From: JANXVY01 sp034408685 | Lineage (GTDB): Bacteria; Pseudomonadota; Alphaproteobacteria; Rhizobiales; Hyphomicrobiaceae | Reading direction: 5' to 3' | Assembly: GCA_034408685.1 (NCBI GenBank) | Contig: JAWXCP010000066.1 | Coordinates: 1-64,000 of the forward strand | DNA: 64,000 nucleotides | Shown: positions 26,251-35,366 of the stretch, one piece after another | How the letters are laid out: each line of letters begins with the position of its first letter | Position numbering within the stretch: position 1 is the first letter of the stretch | The notes under the pieces: model-generated | Database searches by the model: none | Seen by the model: only the letters and a program-made list of their open reading frames with translations | What the model was told of the DNA's origin: nothing | Made by a program: the position numbers and the translations under genes

Positions 26251-27544
26251 TTTCCGCCTCGCCGTTGGTCCGCACCAGCCACGTCTGAATACCGTTATTG
26301 TGGTAGATCGAATTCACGCCGCGCACCTTGCGCAACTCGTCTTTGGCCGGCTGGACATAACCAGTGGAGTCGTGTGCCCGCGACTGGATCATCATTTCGT
26401 GACCGTTCCAGTCGTAATCGACGTAAAACCTCGTCATCGACTTATCGAGCACCGGTCCATCGATCCGCGCCTCTTGCCAGTTGCGGCCACCGTCGAGCGA
26501 GACATCGACTCGGGTGATCGTCCCGCGCCCGGACCACGCCAAGCCTGAGATCACATTGCGTCCCTTGGCTTTGAGCGGGCTTTCTGGCGACGGGTTCGTG
26601 ACGATCGACTTGGCGTCCATGTAAAACGTGAACCGTCGCGAGCGGCCGTCGGTCATCAGGTCGGTGTATTTCGAAGTCTCCTCGCGGGCATTCCACGGCA
26701 TATCGCCGACCTCGATGCGGCGCAGCCACTTGACCCACATGTTGCCTTCAAAGCCAGGAATCACGGCACGAACCGGATAACCCTGTTCCTTGCGCAACGC
26801 TTCGCCGTTCATCTTCCAAGCGATGATCGTATCTTCGAGCGCCTTTTCGAGCGGCAATGACCGGTTCATACCAGCAGCGTCGCCGCCTTCGAGCAAAAGC
26901 CATTTTGCTTTCGGCTTGATGCCGGCTTCGTCGAGCAGGTGCTTCAGCCGTGTGCCCGTGTACATCACGTTATGGATCATACCGTGGGTGAACTGGCAGC
27001 CGTTGAGCTGCGCGCCGCGCCATTCCATGCCGGAGTTGGCCGCGCATTCCAGGAAGTGAACCCGGTTGGTACGTGGAAACCGCATCAGATCGTCGAGCGT
27101 AAAGATCAGCGGCTTGTCGACCAGACCATGCAACATCAGCCGGTAGTCGGTCGGATTGATTTCGGCCGCACCGCCATGGTGCCGCTCGAAGCACAATCCG
27201 TTCGGGGTAATGATGCCGTCGAGGTCGTGCAGCGGCGTAAAGTTGATCGAGCTTTGCCGGTCGGCCGTCAGCCATTCTACGGTCCGGCGGACGACATGCT
27301 TTTCAAACTTGATCGGCTTGCCGTAGGGATGGTCGGTGACGCCGTCACCTAGCGTACGGGACCAGTCGGCAACGTTGGGCGGTTGTGTCGATGGGTCGAC
27401 GGCCGAGGTTGCGGCAACGGTTTTCGTGTCGGCCGCAACCGCAGCTCCGCCCGCCGTTGCAGCAAGTCCGCCAGCCATTGCGCCGCGCAGAAACGACCGG
27501 CGATTGGGAGCGGCATCGCCGCGCGTTTTGTCATTTTGCGTCAT
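26234..27544 (-). CDS. soxC: SoxC, molybdopterin subunit of sulfane dehydrogenase
   Basis: 436 residues from ATG 27544, preceded by GGAG at 7 nt. A Tat signal (NRRSFLRGAMAGG) is followed by the sulfite-oxidase-fold molybdopterin domain with the metal-ligating Cys in HFLECAANSG (Cys167) and the flanking RHHGG. A C-terminal dimerisation domain (about 300-420) has ISGLAWSGRGTITRVDVSLDGG. With SoxD it removes six electrons from the SoxY-bound sulfane. Presence of SoxCD predicts complete thiosulfate oxidation without sulfur-globule storage. Confidence 0.96.
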   Translation of the reverse strand: MTQNDKTRGDAAPNRRSFLRGAMAGGLAATAGGAAVAADTKTVAATSAVDPSTQPPNVADWSRTLGDGVTDHPYGKPIKFEKHVVRRTVEWLTADRQSSINFTPLHDLDGIITPNGLCFERHHGGAAEINPTDYRLMLHGLVDKPLIFTLDDLMRFPRTNRVHFLECAANSGMEWRGAQLNGCQFTHGMIHNVMYTGTRLKHLLDEAGIKPKAKWLLLEGGDAAGMNRSLPLEKALEDTIIAWKMNGEALRKEQGYPVRAVIPGFEGNMWVKWLRRIEVGDMPWNAREETSKYTDLMTDGRSRRFTFYMDAKSIVTNPSPESPLKAKGRNVISGLAWSGRGTITRVDVSLDGGRNWQEARIDGPVLDKSMTRFYVDYDWNGHEMMIQSRAHDSTGYVQPAKDELRKVRGVNSIYHNNGIQTWLVRTNGEAENVEIG

Positions 27545-27604
27545 ATCGTTGCTCCGTTTGCCAGCCAGCGTTTTGGACAACCCCATAACAGGCTCCGACA
27601 CTCA

Positions 27605-29290
27605 TCAGGCTCCGACAATCTTGACCGCGCTCGTCTCCTCGACGCGCACCGGCGTTGCCGTCTTGAGGTAATTTCCGATGACATCCCAAATCGGCGGGCC
27701 GTCGACCGTTTCGGCAATGCTCGCCCAGCCTGCGACGCGGTATTCTTTCGATGCCTCGATCGCCGCGCCCGTTTTGAGGTGCGTCATCGCAGAGATCCGC
27801 TGCCCCGCAGGCTTTGCGATATCGATGGTGAAGCCAAGCCCGCCGGTGCGCACCATGTCGCCACCTTGCTGATAGTAGGGGTCTGGATTGAAGATGTTGT
27901 CGGCGACGTCCTCGATGATCTCTTTGAGGCGCGCGCCCGTCATGGTCATCCGGTAGCAATTCGGATAGCTCATGGCCGTCGCGTTGGTGACATCCTCGAA
28001 CGTGATGTCCTGGCCTGGCAACAGCGACGCGCCCCACCGCACACCGGGCGACAACGCGATCTCGGCATCGCGCTCGGCAAGGATCGCGTTGCAGATGACA
28101 TCGTCGAGCGTGCCATTGAAGTTGCCGCGCCGGTACAGCAGCGAATCGGTGCGGCCGAGCACCTTCGACAGGTCGGCTTTATAGGGCGCCCGATGCTTTT
28201 CGATGAGCGCGGCGACGTCTGCGTCAGGCGTAATCGCGTCCGAGAACACCGGGATCAACCGGTAGCGCCAGCCCTTGACCGCCTTGCCCTGCACATCGAG
28301 GTCGAGACGTGAGACGAATTTGCCGTGGCTGCCTGTTGCGACGATCAACGTCGACCCGACCTGGGTCGGCCTCGGCAGGGCGTCATGCGTGTGCCCGGAC
28401 AATATGACGTCGATGCCGGTGACGCGCTGCGCCACCTTGCGGTCGACGTCGAAACCATTGTGAGACAACAACACGACAAGGTCCGCACCTTCGGCCTTCG
28501 CGGCCTCGACCTCGGCTTGCAAGTCACTTTCACGGATGCCGAACGTCCACTTCGGGATCATCCACCTCGGATTGGCGATCGGCGTGAACGGGAACGCCTG
28601 TCCGATCACCGCAACCTTGACGCCGCCGCGCTCGAACATCTTGCGCGTTGGGAAAACCTTGTCCTCGAACTCGCTCTCACGGACGTTCTGGGCAAGAAAC
28701 GGGAAGCCGAGCGCCTTGGTCAATTCGGTGACGCGAGCTTCGCCCAGCGTAAACTCCCAGTGGCCGGTCATCGCGTCGGGTGCCAACCGCGCCATGACAT
28801 CGACCATGTCCTGGCCTTTGGTTTGATACGACGTCCAGCTGTTGGTCCAGGTGTCGCCGCCATCGAGCAACAGCGTCTTGCCATTGCGTTCAGACCGGAT
28901 CGATTTGACGATCGTGGCAATACGGTCGAGGCCGCCCATCCGGCCATAGGTTTTGGCAAGCCCGGCGAAGTCCTTGAAGGTCAACGCGTAGGCATCTGCG
29001 GATCCGGGCTTCAATCCGAATGCCGTCAGAAATTCGTCACCAACAATGTGCGGGACGACGCCTTTTGCATCGCCGACGCCAATGTTGATCGAAGGCTCGC
29101 GAAAATACGTCGGAACGAGCTGCCCATGAATATCGGTGAGATGAATGAGCGTCACGTTTCCGACGGGCTCGAACGCCAGGAGTTCGGATTGAGTAAGCTT
29201 TCCCTGAGCGCTAGCGCGCGCCATTGGGAGCCCCGCCGTTGCCACCGCCGCAAGCGATGCCGCAGTTACGAAATCGCGCCGGCTGATCAT
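27605..29290 (-). CDS. soxB: SoxB, sulfate thiohydrolase (dimanganese)
   Basis: 561 residues, full length for SoxB. A Tat signal (MISRRDFVTAASLAAVATAG) precedes the metallophosphatase domain with LTDIHGQ (51-57), DGGDTWTNSW, LLSHNGFDVDRK and ILSGHTHDA. The C-terminal 5'-nucleotidase domain follows. SoxB hydrolyses the terminal sulfate from SoxY-S-S-SO3 in the periplasm. The 153-bp gap upstream to soxZ is open, so SoxB may have its own translation control. It is followed by soxC after 60 bp. Confidence 0.97.
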   Translation of the reverse strand: MISRRDFVTAASLAAVATAGLPMARASAQGKLTQSELLAFEPVGNVTLIHLTDIHGQLVPTYFREPSINIGVGDAKGVVPHIVGDEFLTAFGLKPGSADAYALTFKDFAGLAKTYGRMGGLDRIATIVKSIRSERNGKTLLLDGGDTWTNSWTSYQTKGQDMVDVMARLAPDAMTGHWEFTLGEARVTELTKALGFPFLAQNVRESEFEDKVFPTRKMFERGGVKVAVIGQAFPFTPIANPRWMIPKWTFGIRESDLQAEVEAAKAEGADLVVLLSHNGFDVDRKVAQRVTGIDVILSGHTHDALPRPTQVGSTLIVATGSHGKFVSRLDLDVQGKAVKGWRYRLIPVFSDAITPDADVAALIEKHRAPYKADLSKVLGRTDSLLYRRGNFNGTLDDVICNAILAERDAEIALSPGVRWGASLLPGQDITFEDVTNATAMSYPNCYRMTMTGARLKEIIEDVADNIFNPDPYYQQGGDMVRTGGLGFTIDIAKPAGQRISAMTHLKTGAAIEASKEYRVAGWASIAETVDGPPIWDVIGNYLKTATPVRVEETSAVKIVGA

Positions 29291-29443
29291 GCTGTATCGC
29301 CTCTAGCGTGCTGCGTGGCAGCCGTTCATAGCGACCTCCCGAATGCGGTGGAGGCAGGCATTTTAAACACAGGTCCGCAGTCGGGCCGCGACAGCCGCCC
29401 GCCCAGGCTCATCTTCGTGCTTCAGGCGTGGAGCGGCAGCTGA

Positions 29444-29770
29444 TTAGCTAACCGTGACCTTGTGCTCGGACGCGTAAACGCTGCCGTCGTCGTCGGTCCA
29501 CGAAAACACGAACGTGCCACTTTCGGGAACTTTCACAAAGAACGATTGGTAAGGGTTTGCCGAGATCGCGGGAAACCAATCGGCGCGCATCACTTCCTTG
29601 CCGTTGAAGGTCGCGGCGAACTGTTTGATGATTTTGCGTGGGATGGCGTTACCATCCTTATCCTTGCGCTGGCCGCTTTCCATTTCATGCGAAATCAGCG
29701 TTTTGACTTCGATAACTTCGCCAGCCTTTGCTGTCGCTGGCATGCGAACGCGGGGAGTTGGTTTCGACAT
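29444..29770 (-). CDS. soxZ: SoxZ, sulfur carrier complex subunit
   Basis: 108 residues without a signal peptide, as usual for SoxZ, which is exported with SoxY. Conserved features include ARVRMP-like TPRVRMPATAKAGEVIEVKTLISHEMESG (read in pieces) and the C-terminal FVFSWTDDDGSVY. It forms the SoxYZ heterodimer that presents the SoxY carrier arm. It lies between soxY (82-bp gap) and soxB. Confidence 0.96.
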   Translation of the reverse strand: MSKPTPRVRMPATAKAGEVIEVKTLISHEMESGQRKDKDGNAIPRKIIKQFAATFNGKEVMRADWFPAISANPYQSFFVKVPESGTFVFSWTDDDGSVYASEHKVTVS

Positions 29771-29852
29771 GGTTCGATCCTCAAAATCGATTGGTCCAGG
29801 AGGGGCATTGATCGTCGTCGGCGCACTTTGACGTACGCCATCCAGCCGGGCA

Positions 29853-30323
29853 TTAGCCGCCGCAGCCGCCGATCGTGACCTTCACTTCCTTCTTGGCCGT
29901 GTAGAACTTACCGTCCGACATCTGCGCGACGGCGACGATGTTTTGCGTCTTGGCGAGGCGAATGCGGATCGCGGCTGCCGCCTTGGGCGACATCGGCGAG
30001 AAATGGAATGCGGCAACGCCAGGCGTCGGGTTCTCTTCGGCGAAGAAGTAGATCGACTTGACGTAGTCCTTGTCGCTCATCGGGCTCTCGACCTCGAAGT
30101 TCAGCGGAACGACGAGACCATTTTCGGCGATCGACGGCAGATCGAGCTTGATCTTGCCCTCAGCGAGCGCTGCGCCGCCCGTGATTTTCGCAATTGCTTC
30201 CACGACCTGAGTTGGCGCGGCGATGGCAGTGCCCGGCAACAGGATCGTTGCAGCACCAGCGACCGCAACATGCATGAAATCGCGTCTCGAAACAGATGCG
30301 GCAGGTGACTTAACTTTCATCAT
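29853..30323 (-). CDS. soxY: SoxY, sulfur carrier protein
   Basis: 156 residues from ATG 30323 or 30320, with GGGAGG upstream. A Tat signal (SVSRRDFMHVAVAGAATILL) starts the protein, and it ends in the carrier sequence GGCGG, whose Cys holds the sulfur intermediates. It is the first gene of the minus-strand sox operon, divergent from soxA. Confidence 0.96.
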   Translation of the reverse strand: MMKVKSPAASVSRRDFMHVAVAGAATILLPGTAIAAPTQVVEAIAKITGGAALAEGKIKLDLPSIAENGLVVPLNFEVESPMSDKDYVKSIYFFAEENPTPGVAAFHFSPMSPKAAAAIRIRLAKTQNIVAVAQMSDGKFYTAKKEVKVTIGGCGG

Positions 30324-30605
30324 CGCGTCCTCCCAGTGGCTTGCGCCAGTTCGCCGGGTTGTCCCCGGTGTTTGGATCATACGTCGCGGCGAGGCGGTTG
30401 CCGAAAGGACTTCCAACGCCGCGCGGGCTACATGGTCGCAGGCAGGATAGATATTTAAATTGCTATATGTCAATCCGTCCTTGCGACTTTTTGTACTGGC
30501 CTGTAGCTTTACATGCGTCGGCGGCAAAATTGCGCGGCCTGCAGCTGACGGCAGCAAGCAAAAAAACGCGCTCGGGGTTGGAAATTTAACAGGAGTGGAT
30601 GCTTG
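30324..30605. promoter_or_regulatory. Divergent soxY/soxA promoter region with an AT-rich dyad
   Basis: These 282 bp separate the two sox operons and must hold both promoters. An AT-rich block at 30447-30470 contains ATAT and ATTTAAAT elements with imperfect dyad symmetry (ATATTTAAAT next to TGCTATAT), standing out from GC-rich surroundings. It is a reasonable operator candidate for the ArsR-type SoxR encoded in the plus-strand operon. AGGAG at 30591-30595 is the soxA ribosome site. The regulator link is inference. Confidence 0.45.
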
Positions 30606-31457
30606 ATGATGAGGCTTGATCGAACGGCGGGCTGGATCATTGCTCGCCTCATGGGGCTAGCGCTGGCCGTCGGCGTTGTGGCGGCTGCTGCCAATTCGCC
30701 GGCTATTGCTGATGACGCAGAGAAAGAAATCGAGCGGTATCGGGAAATGATCTCCGACCCGATGTCGAATCCTGGATTTTTGAACGTCGATCGCGGCGAA
30801 GCACTCTGGAAACTTGCCCGCGGCACAAAAAACGTGTCGCTCGAAACCTGTGATGTTGGCGAAGGCGCCGGCAAGCTCGAGGGCGCTTACGCCAAGCTGC
30901 CGCGCTATTTCAAAGACGCCGACAAAGTCATGGATCTCGAACAGCGGCTCGCTTGGTGCATGACGACCGTTCAAGGTCTCGACACCAAAGACGTTTTCTC
31001 ACGCCGTTTCGGCGCGCCTGGCAAAACATCCGACATGGAAGACTTGGTGCTGTTCATCGCCAACAAGTCGAGCGGCCAAAAGCTCAATCTGTCGCTCGAC
31101 CACCCCAAGGAAAAGGAAATGTTCGTGATTGGCGAGGCCATGTTCTTCCAACGGGGCGGCCAGTGGGATTTTTCGTGCGCAACCTGCCATGCCGAAGATG
31201 GCAAACGCATCCGCCTGCAGGGTTTGCCAAATCTTTCTAAAGTTGGAAAGGCGTCTCAAGACACGATGGGATCTTGGCCAACATATCGCGTCTCACAAAG
31301 CCAGGGGCGAACGATGCAGCACCGTTTGTGGGATTGCTATCGCCAGATGCGCTGGCCGCAACCGGATTATCAAGCGGACGGCCTGACCGCGCTGACACTG
31401 TATCTCAACAAGAATGCCGAGGGTGGCGTTCTTCAAGTCCCATCCATCAAGCGCTAA
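30606..31457 (+). CDS. soxA: SoxA, cytochrome subunit of SoxAX (single-haem type)
   Basis: 283 residues from ATG 30606, 10 nt after AGGAG; TTG 30603 is possible. A signal peptide (LGLALAVGVVAAAANSPAIA, roughly) precedes the protein. Only one haem site is present, CATCH in the C-terminal domain. The N-terminal haem site of dihaem SoxA is replaced by LETCDVGEG. The active-site Cys lies in LWDCYRQMRWPQ near the C terminus. SoxAX joins thiosulfate to the SoxY Cys. Confidence 0.95.
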   Translation: MMRLDRTAGWIIARLMGLALAVGVVAAAANSPAIADDAEKEIERYREMISDPMSNPGFLNVDRGEALWKLARGTKNVSLETCDVGEGAGKLEGAYAKLPRYFKDADKVMDLEQRLAWCMTTVQGLDTKDVFSRRFGAPGKTSDMEDLVLFIANKSSGQKLNLSLDHPKEKEMFVIGEAMFFQRGGQWDFSCATCHAEDGKRIRLQGLPNLSKVGKASQDTMGSWPTYRVSQSQGRTMQHRLWDCYRQMRWPQPDYQADGLTALTLYLNKNAEGGVLQVPSIKR

Positions 31458-31474
31458 CATAAGGAGAGTGACCG

Positions 31475-32116
31475 ATGGGAACGTTCAAATTCAACATTGC
31501 AATGCCCGTTGCAATTATCGCGACCGCATTGGCTGCGCTTCCAGCGGCTGCCGTCGATAAAAAAACGGCGCTTTCGGCCGACCCGGCCGTGGTGAAAGCA
31601 GCCGTTTCTGCGACGTTCAAAAGCGCGCCGCCTGAATGGCAGGCCAAGCTTGTCCAGGACGAGACCCAGGCTATTTGCTCACAATATCCAAACGGTTTGC
31701 CTGACGATCTCTATCAAAAGGTTCTCGCTCGCGAGGCCGCGACGATCGTGCTACCGGCCGACGGCAATGTCCTTGGAGATTGGAAAAACGGCCAGAAACT
31801 CTCGCAGCGCGGCACCGGCGGGCAGTTCTCGGACAAAGCCGACACGCCCAAGGGCGGCAATTGCTATGCGTGTCACCAGCTTTCGCCAAAGGAACTATCC
31901 TACGGGAGCCTCGGTCCGTCGCTCTTGGCTTATGGCAAGACCAAAGGCTACGCACCCGCCGAAGCCATTGCCGCTTATGGCAAAATCTACAATGCGCAAT
32001 CCGCAGTTCCGTGTAGCAACATGCCCCGTTTTGGACACAGCAAGTTTTTGTCCGAGCAGGAATTGAAAGACCTGACGGCCTATCTGTTCGATCCGGAAAG
32101 CCCGGTCAACAAGTAA
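31475..32116 (+). CDS. soxX: SoxX, cytochrome subunit of SoxAX
   Basis: 213 residues with a signal peptide (VAIIATALAALPAAA), one haem site CYACH and the axial Met in CSNMPRFG. An extra N-terminal segment of about 80 residues precedes the haem domain, as in longer SoxX forms. It begins 17 bp after soxA with AGGAG upstream. Here the order is soxA-soxX, apart from soxYZ, whereas Paracoccus-type clusters run X-Y-Z-A. Confidence 0.94.
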   Translation: MGTFKFNIAMPVAIIATALAALPAAAVDKKTALSADPAVVKAAVSATFKSAPPEWQAKLVQDETQAICSQYPNGLPDDLYQKVLAREAATIVLPADGNVLGDWKNGQKLSQRGTGGQFSDKADTPKGGNCYACHQLSPKELSYGSLGPSLLAYGKTKGYAPAEAIAAYGKIYNAQSAVPCSNMPRFGHSKFLSEQELKDLTAYLFDPESPVNK

Positions 32117-32125
32117 GAGGGCGGC

Positions 32126-32599
32126 GTGATCAGACCACGACCAACTACGAGAACAACGCGACCGGCAATGGCTTTTGCCGTTGCCGGTCTGCTTTGGGCG
32201 GTGTTCGCGGCCCAGCCCCTAATGGCTGCCCAATTGGTCATGGTCGAATCGCGCAGTTGCGTATGGTGTCTCCAATGGCACCGCGAAATCGGACCAGCAT
32301 ATTCAAAGACCCCACAGGGTCAGCGCGCACCATTGCATCGGGTCGACATCTCCGACGTGTCGCGCGTTTCCAGCGCGTTCGCGTCCCCCGTGACCATGAC
32401 ACCGACCTTTGTGTTGATCGAGCAGGGACGCGAGATCGGCCGCATTGTCGGCAATCCAGGTGGCAATTTCTTTTGGGGCTTGCTCGACGAACTGTTGGAT
32501 AAACGCGACGCTCTCTATCCCGAGCCGTGCGATACTGCGCCGTGCAATCGCCTCGACCAGCCTCGGCACACGGCGCTCACATCGGAGGGTCGCAGCTGA
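32126..32599 (+). CDS. soxS: Periplasmic thioredoxin-fold protein, SoxS/SoxW-like
   Basis: 157 residues from GTG 32126. A signal/anchor helix (about 15-35) is followed by a short thioredoxin-like domain with redox motif CVWC (Cys45, Cys48) and the cis-Pro region MTPTFVLIEQG. In Paracoccus SoxS keeps SoxYZ in the reactivatable reduced state. The name SoxS is chosen for the position next to the SoxR-like regulator. The stop overlaps the next start (TGATG). Confidence 0.82.
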   Translation: MIRPRPTTRTTRPAMAFAVAGLLWAVFAAQPLMAAQLVMVESRSCVWCLQWHREIGPAYSKTPQGQRAPLHRVDISDVSRVSSAFASPVTMTPTFVLIEQGREIGRIVGNPGGNFFWGLLDELLDKRDALYPEPCDTAPCNRLDQPRHTALTSEGRS

Positions 32600-32949
32600 T
32601 GGCAAAGTCGATTGCCGAGCACCTCGAAGAGGCACGCGGCGGCGAGGACGTCTCCCCCGAACTGCGCCAGCTGATGGATCGCGCCCGCAGCGCCAGCGAT
32701 TTCCTCAAAGCGCTCGCCCACGAAAACCGTCTCGTCATTCTTTGTCTGCTGTCGGAGCGCGAGCGCTCGGTTACAGAACTCGAGGAGCTGCTGTCGTTAG
32801 GACAGGCTGCGGTCTCCCAGCAACTTGCCCGGTTGCGGTTCGAGGGCCTCGTCGAGACCCGCCGGGATGGCCGCCAAATCTACTACAGTATCGCCGATGA
32901 GACGACGCGCCGTTTCATTACGGCGATCTATGACAAGTTCTGCGGCTGA
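32599..32949 (+). CDS. soxR: ArsR-family repressor, SoxR-like
   Basis: 116 residues from ATG 32599. The winged helix-turn-helix contains LAHENRLVILCLLSERERSVTELEELL and AAVSQQLARLRFEGLVETRRDG. The only Cys residues are Cys48 region (ILCLL) and the penultimate CG; the first is in the position that senses persulfide in SqrR/BigR-type proteins, but the second pairing Cys in the last helix is displaced. It likely controls the divergent sox operons. Confidence 0.85.
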   Translation: MAKSIAEHLEEARGGEDVSPELRQLMDRARSASDFLKALAHENRLVILCLLSERERSVTELEELLSLGQAAVSQQLARLRFEGLVETRRDGRQIYYSIADETTRRFITAIYDKFCG

Positions 32950-33044
32950 TCCCCGTTTTGCCCTCGTTGCCCAATCAGCGGCGGCGTCCTGCGTGCCGAC
33001 AAAACGAGCGCCGTCGAACGCCTGCTTTCTGGAGACCATTCTTT

Positions 33045-34088
33045 GTGGAAATCGATTGGGTTCTGGTCGGCGGCTTGACGGCAGGCGCGCTTGCAGGCTT
33101 TGCCGCGCGCTTCGGCCGTTTATGCACGATGGGGGCAATCGAGGATGCGATCATCGGCGGCGATCTCAGGCGGCTGCGCGCTTGGGGTATCGCGTTGGCC
33201 GTCGCGGCGGCGACCACATTTGCGATGGAACGTGGCGGCGTCATCGACCTGGGAGCTGCAAGCTATGCCGCGCCACGCCTCAACATTCCCGGACTGGTCC
33301 TGGGCGGGTTGATGTTCGGGCTCGGGATGTCGCTCGTGGGAACCTGTAGTTTTGGGCTGCTGGTCCGAGCTGGCGGCGGCGACCTGCGCGCGGCCGTGAC
33401 GTCGATCGTCGTTGGAATGTTTGCTGTTGCCGTGACCGCTGGGGCGCTGTCCGGACCGCGCGAACTCTTGCTGGCCTACGGCACGGTCGACTTGTCCGGC
33501 TTCGGCGGGAGCCGCCTGACGGACATGGTCACTGTAACGGCGGGCCGCACAGGTGCCGATATCGTCGTAGCGTTGCTCGTCGCTATCCCCGTCCTGTTCG
33601 CCATTTCCGACAAGCGCCTGTGGCGGCGGCCACGCCTCGTTTTTGCTTCCGTCGTGATGGGCTTCGCGATCGTTGCCGCCTGGTTCGGCAGTTGGCAAGC
33701 CGTACAAAGCATGGGGCTGACGCGACCCGAAGGCCTGTCTTTCGTGGCCCCGACAGGGCGGGCGCTTTTGCAGTTTATGACCGACGGTCTGCGAGGCATT
33801 GGTTTTGGCGTTTGGTCGATGGCAGGCGTCGTCGTGGCCGCGCTGGCGACCGCACAGGCGCGAAATGATTTCCGCTGGGAGGCCTTTGATGACGCTGTCG
33901 AAATGCGGCGCCATCTGATCGGCGGAGCGTTGATGGGAACAGGCGGCGTACTGGCCGGCGGCTGCACGATCGGCGCGGGTCTGACGGCATCCAGCCTGCT
34001 TGCCGTTGGCGCGCCATTGTTCCTGGCGATGGTTTTCGCCGGTGCCTATCTGGGGTTGCGGCATCTTCTGATCGGTCAGACAGTATAA
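33045..34088 (+). CDS. YeeE/YedE-family transporter, SoxT-like
   Basis: About 347 residues from GTG 33045 (GGAG 10 nt upstream); a TTG at 32958 would add an Arg-rich, non-conserved leader. Nine or ten hydrophobic helices. It has the two sulfur-compound motifs of the family: GTCSFG in the first half and GGCTIGAGLTA in the second half. YeeE proteins take up thiosulfate through Cys relays. Beside soxR this corresponds to SoxT, a presumed thiosulfate or sulfur transporter. Confidence 0.87.
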   Translation: MEIDWVLVGGLTAGALAGFAARFGRLCTMGAIEDAIIGGDLRRLRAWGIALAVAAATTFAMERGGVIDLGAASYAAPRLNIPGLVLGGLMFGLGMSLVGTCSFGLLVRAGGGDLRAAVTSIVVGMFAVAVTAGALSGPRELLLAYGTVDLSGFGGSRLTDMVTVTAGRTGADIVVALLVAIPVLFAISDKRLWRRPRLVFASVVMGFAIVAAWFGSWQAVQSMGLTRPEGLSFVAPTGRALLQFMTDGLRGIGFGVWSMAGVVVAALATAQARNDFRWEAFDDAVEMRRHLIGGALMGTGGVLAGGCTIGAGLTASSLLAVGAPLFLAMVFAGAYLGLRHLLIGQTV

Positions 34089-34187
34089 CGCGTAAAAACC
34101 CGCGAAATCATCGTTGCCGTGTGGTCATATGCGTCGTCGGCGCCGTTATATTCAGAAACCCGATTTCGTCCAAGTGTGAGACAGTCA

Positions 34188-34865
34188 ATGGATCGCGCGA
34201 CATTAGACCCGCACTGGACCCAGTCGTTTCCAGGTCTCCGGCAACTGCCGGTTTCCGTACTTGATAAGCTGGCCGTCAGCAGCACGATCGTCAAAATCCC
34301 AGAACATTCGATCATATTCGGGCCGGGCCACGCGCCTGAAACTTTTCTCCTGCTGCTGGAGGGCACGGTCCGCGTTTCACAGGTGTCGGAAGGCGGTCGT
34401 GAAATCGTGCTCTATCGGGCGACCGCTGGCGAAAGCTGCGCGCTCACAACGGCGTGCCTGATGGGCTACGAAGACTACCATGCAACGGGTGTCGCCGAGA
34501 CGGGCATCACGGCCGTGTCGATACCGCGCGGGGTGTTCGATGATATCGTCGCAACGTCGCGAGAATTCCGGCAATTCGTTTTCACGGCCTTCAGCCGCCG
34601 CATCACCGATCTGTTTCAGGTGATCGAACAGGTGGCTTTCTCGCGTTTTGACGTCCGGCTCGCGCGACGCCTGCTGGAGCTCGCAGATAGTTCGGGTCGC
34701 GTGACCGCAACCCATCAGGACCTCGCCAACGAACTTGGCAGTGCCCGCGAGGTCGTTACCCGTCAGTTGCAGGATTTACAGCGGCGCGGTCTCATCCGTG
34801 GCCTTCGCGGAAGTGTCGAAATTACCGACCGGGGGGCGCTGGAAGGCCTGTCTCGCACTACGTAG
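34188..34865 (+). CDS. Crp/Fnr-family transcriptional regulator
   Basis: 225 residues from ATG 34188; GTG 34119 would add 23 residues of unlikely sequence. The cyclic-nucleotide-binding-like domain (about 20-120; FLLLLEGTVRVSQVSEGGREIVLYRATAGESCAL) is followed by a C-terminal HTH with TATHQDLANELGSAREVVTRQLQDLQ read in pieces. There is no Fnr-type N-terminal Cys cluster. Cys residues at AGESCALTTACLMG could be redox-sensitive, a feature shared by sulfur-linked Crp proteins such as FisR-neighbour regulators. It probably controls the flanking YeeE genes. Confidence 0.86.
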   Translation: MDRATLDPHWTQSFPGLRQLPVSVLDKLAVSSTIVKIPEHSIIFGPGHAPETFLLLLEGTVRVSQVSEGGREIVLYRATAGESCALTTACLMGYEDYHATGVAETGITAVSIPRGVFDDIVATSREFRQFVFTAFSRRITDLFQVIEQVAFSRFDVRLARRLLELADSSGRVTATHQDLANELGSAREVVTRQLQDLQRRGLIRGLRGSVEITDRGALEGLSRTT

Positions 34866-35032
34866 GGGCCTTCGGGTATGGCTTGGGAACAACGGCCAGC
34901 GTCTGGCGTTTTTGAACGACAACGTGCTGCTCGACTTGGTGACCTAGTCACTGATTTTTTCGTCTCGGGCGCTTAGCGATACGTTTCGGCACCGCAGGTC
35001 GCACCCTGCCTTTGACAGATCGGAACAGCATA

Positions 35033-35242
35033 ATGGCTCGCAATATTGGAACGATCGACCGTATCCTGCGCCTTGTCGTTGGCTTGGCACTCATCAGCAT
35101 CGTCTTTGTCGGTCCGCACACGCCGTGGGGCTGGCTCGGCCTCGTGCCGCTGGCTACCGCGATCCTCGGCTGGTGCCCGCCATACGCCATGTTTGGAATT
35201 TCGACCTGCGCGGCCTCAGCCTCGCGCAGCGCACAGAAATAA
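35033..35242 (+). CDS. DUF2892 (YgaP-type) small membrane protein
   Basis: 69 residues from ATG 35033. MARNIGTIDRILRLVVGLALI is the standard DUF2892 start, and two membrane helices (about 14-30 and 38-55) surround a GPHTPWGWLGLVPL turn. A C-terminal Cys motif YAMFGISTCA follows. DUF2892 proteins often accompany rhodanese or YeeE genes and may aid sulfur transfer at the membrane. It lies between Crp and the YeeE pair. Confidence 0.85.
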   Translation: MARNIGTIDRILRLVVGLALISIVFVGPHTPWGWLGLVPLATAILGWCPPYAMFGISTCAASASRSAQK

Positions 35243-35366
35243 TTGGCTCGCTGGCGAACCTGCCTCGGGCGTCACATGTCCGTGAGCGCGGTCTGCTCGG
35301 TGGAACACCAGCGTGGGTGGCTCGATGCCAATCATAGGATGCCAATCATAAAATGACAGGCCAACC

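Noticed and set aside
28325..29443. A 372-codon plus-strand open frame opposite soxB
   Set aside because: soxB is certain from its motifs; the shadow frame is His/Arg-rich without signals.
33120..34064. A long minus-strand open frame opposite the SoxT-like gene
   Set aside because: Low-complexity Gln/Arg/His composition; the plus strand has clear YeeE motifs and helices.
34735..34947. Short frame overlapping the 3' end of the Crp gene
   Set aside because: No start signal and no family match; it overlaps a well-supported HTH region.
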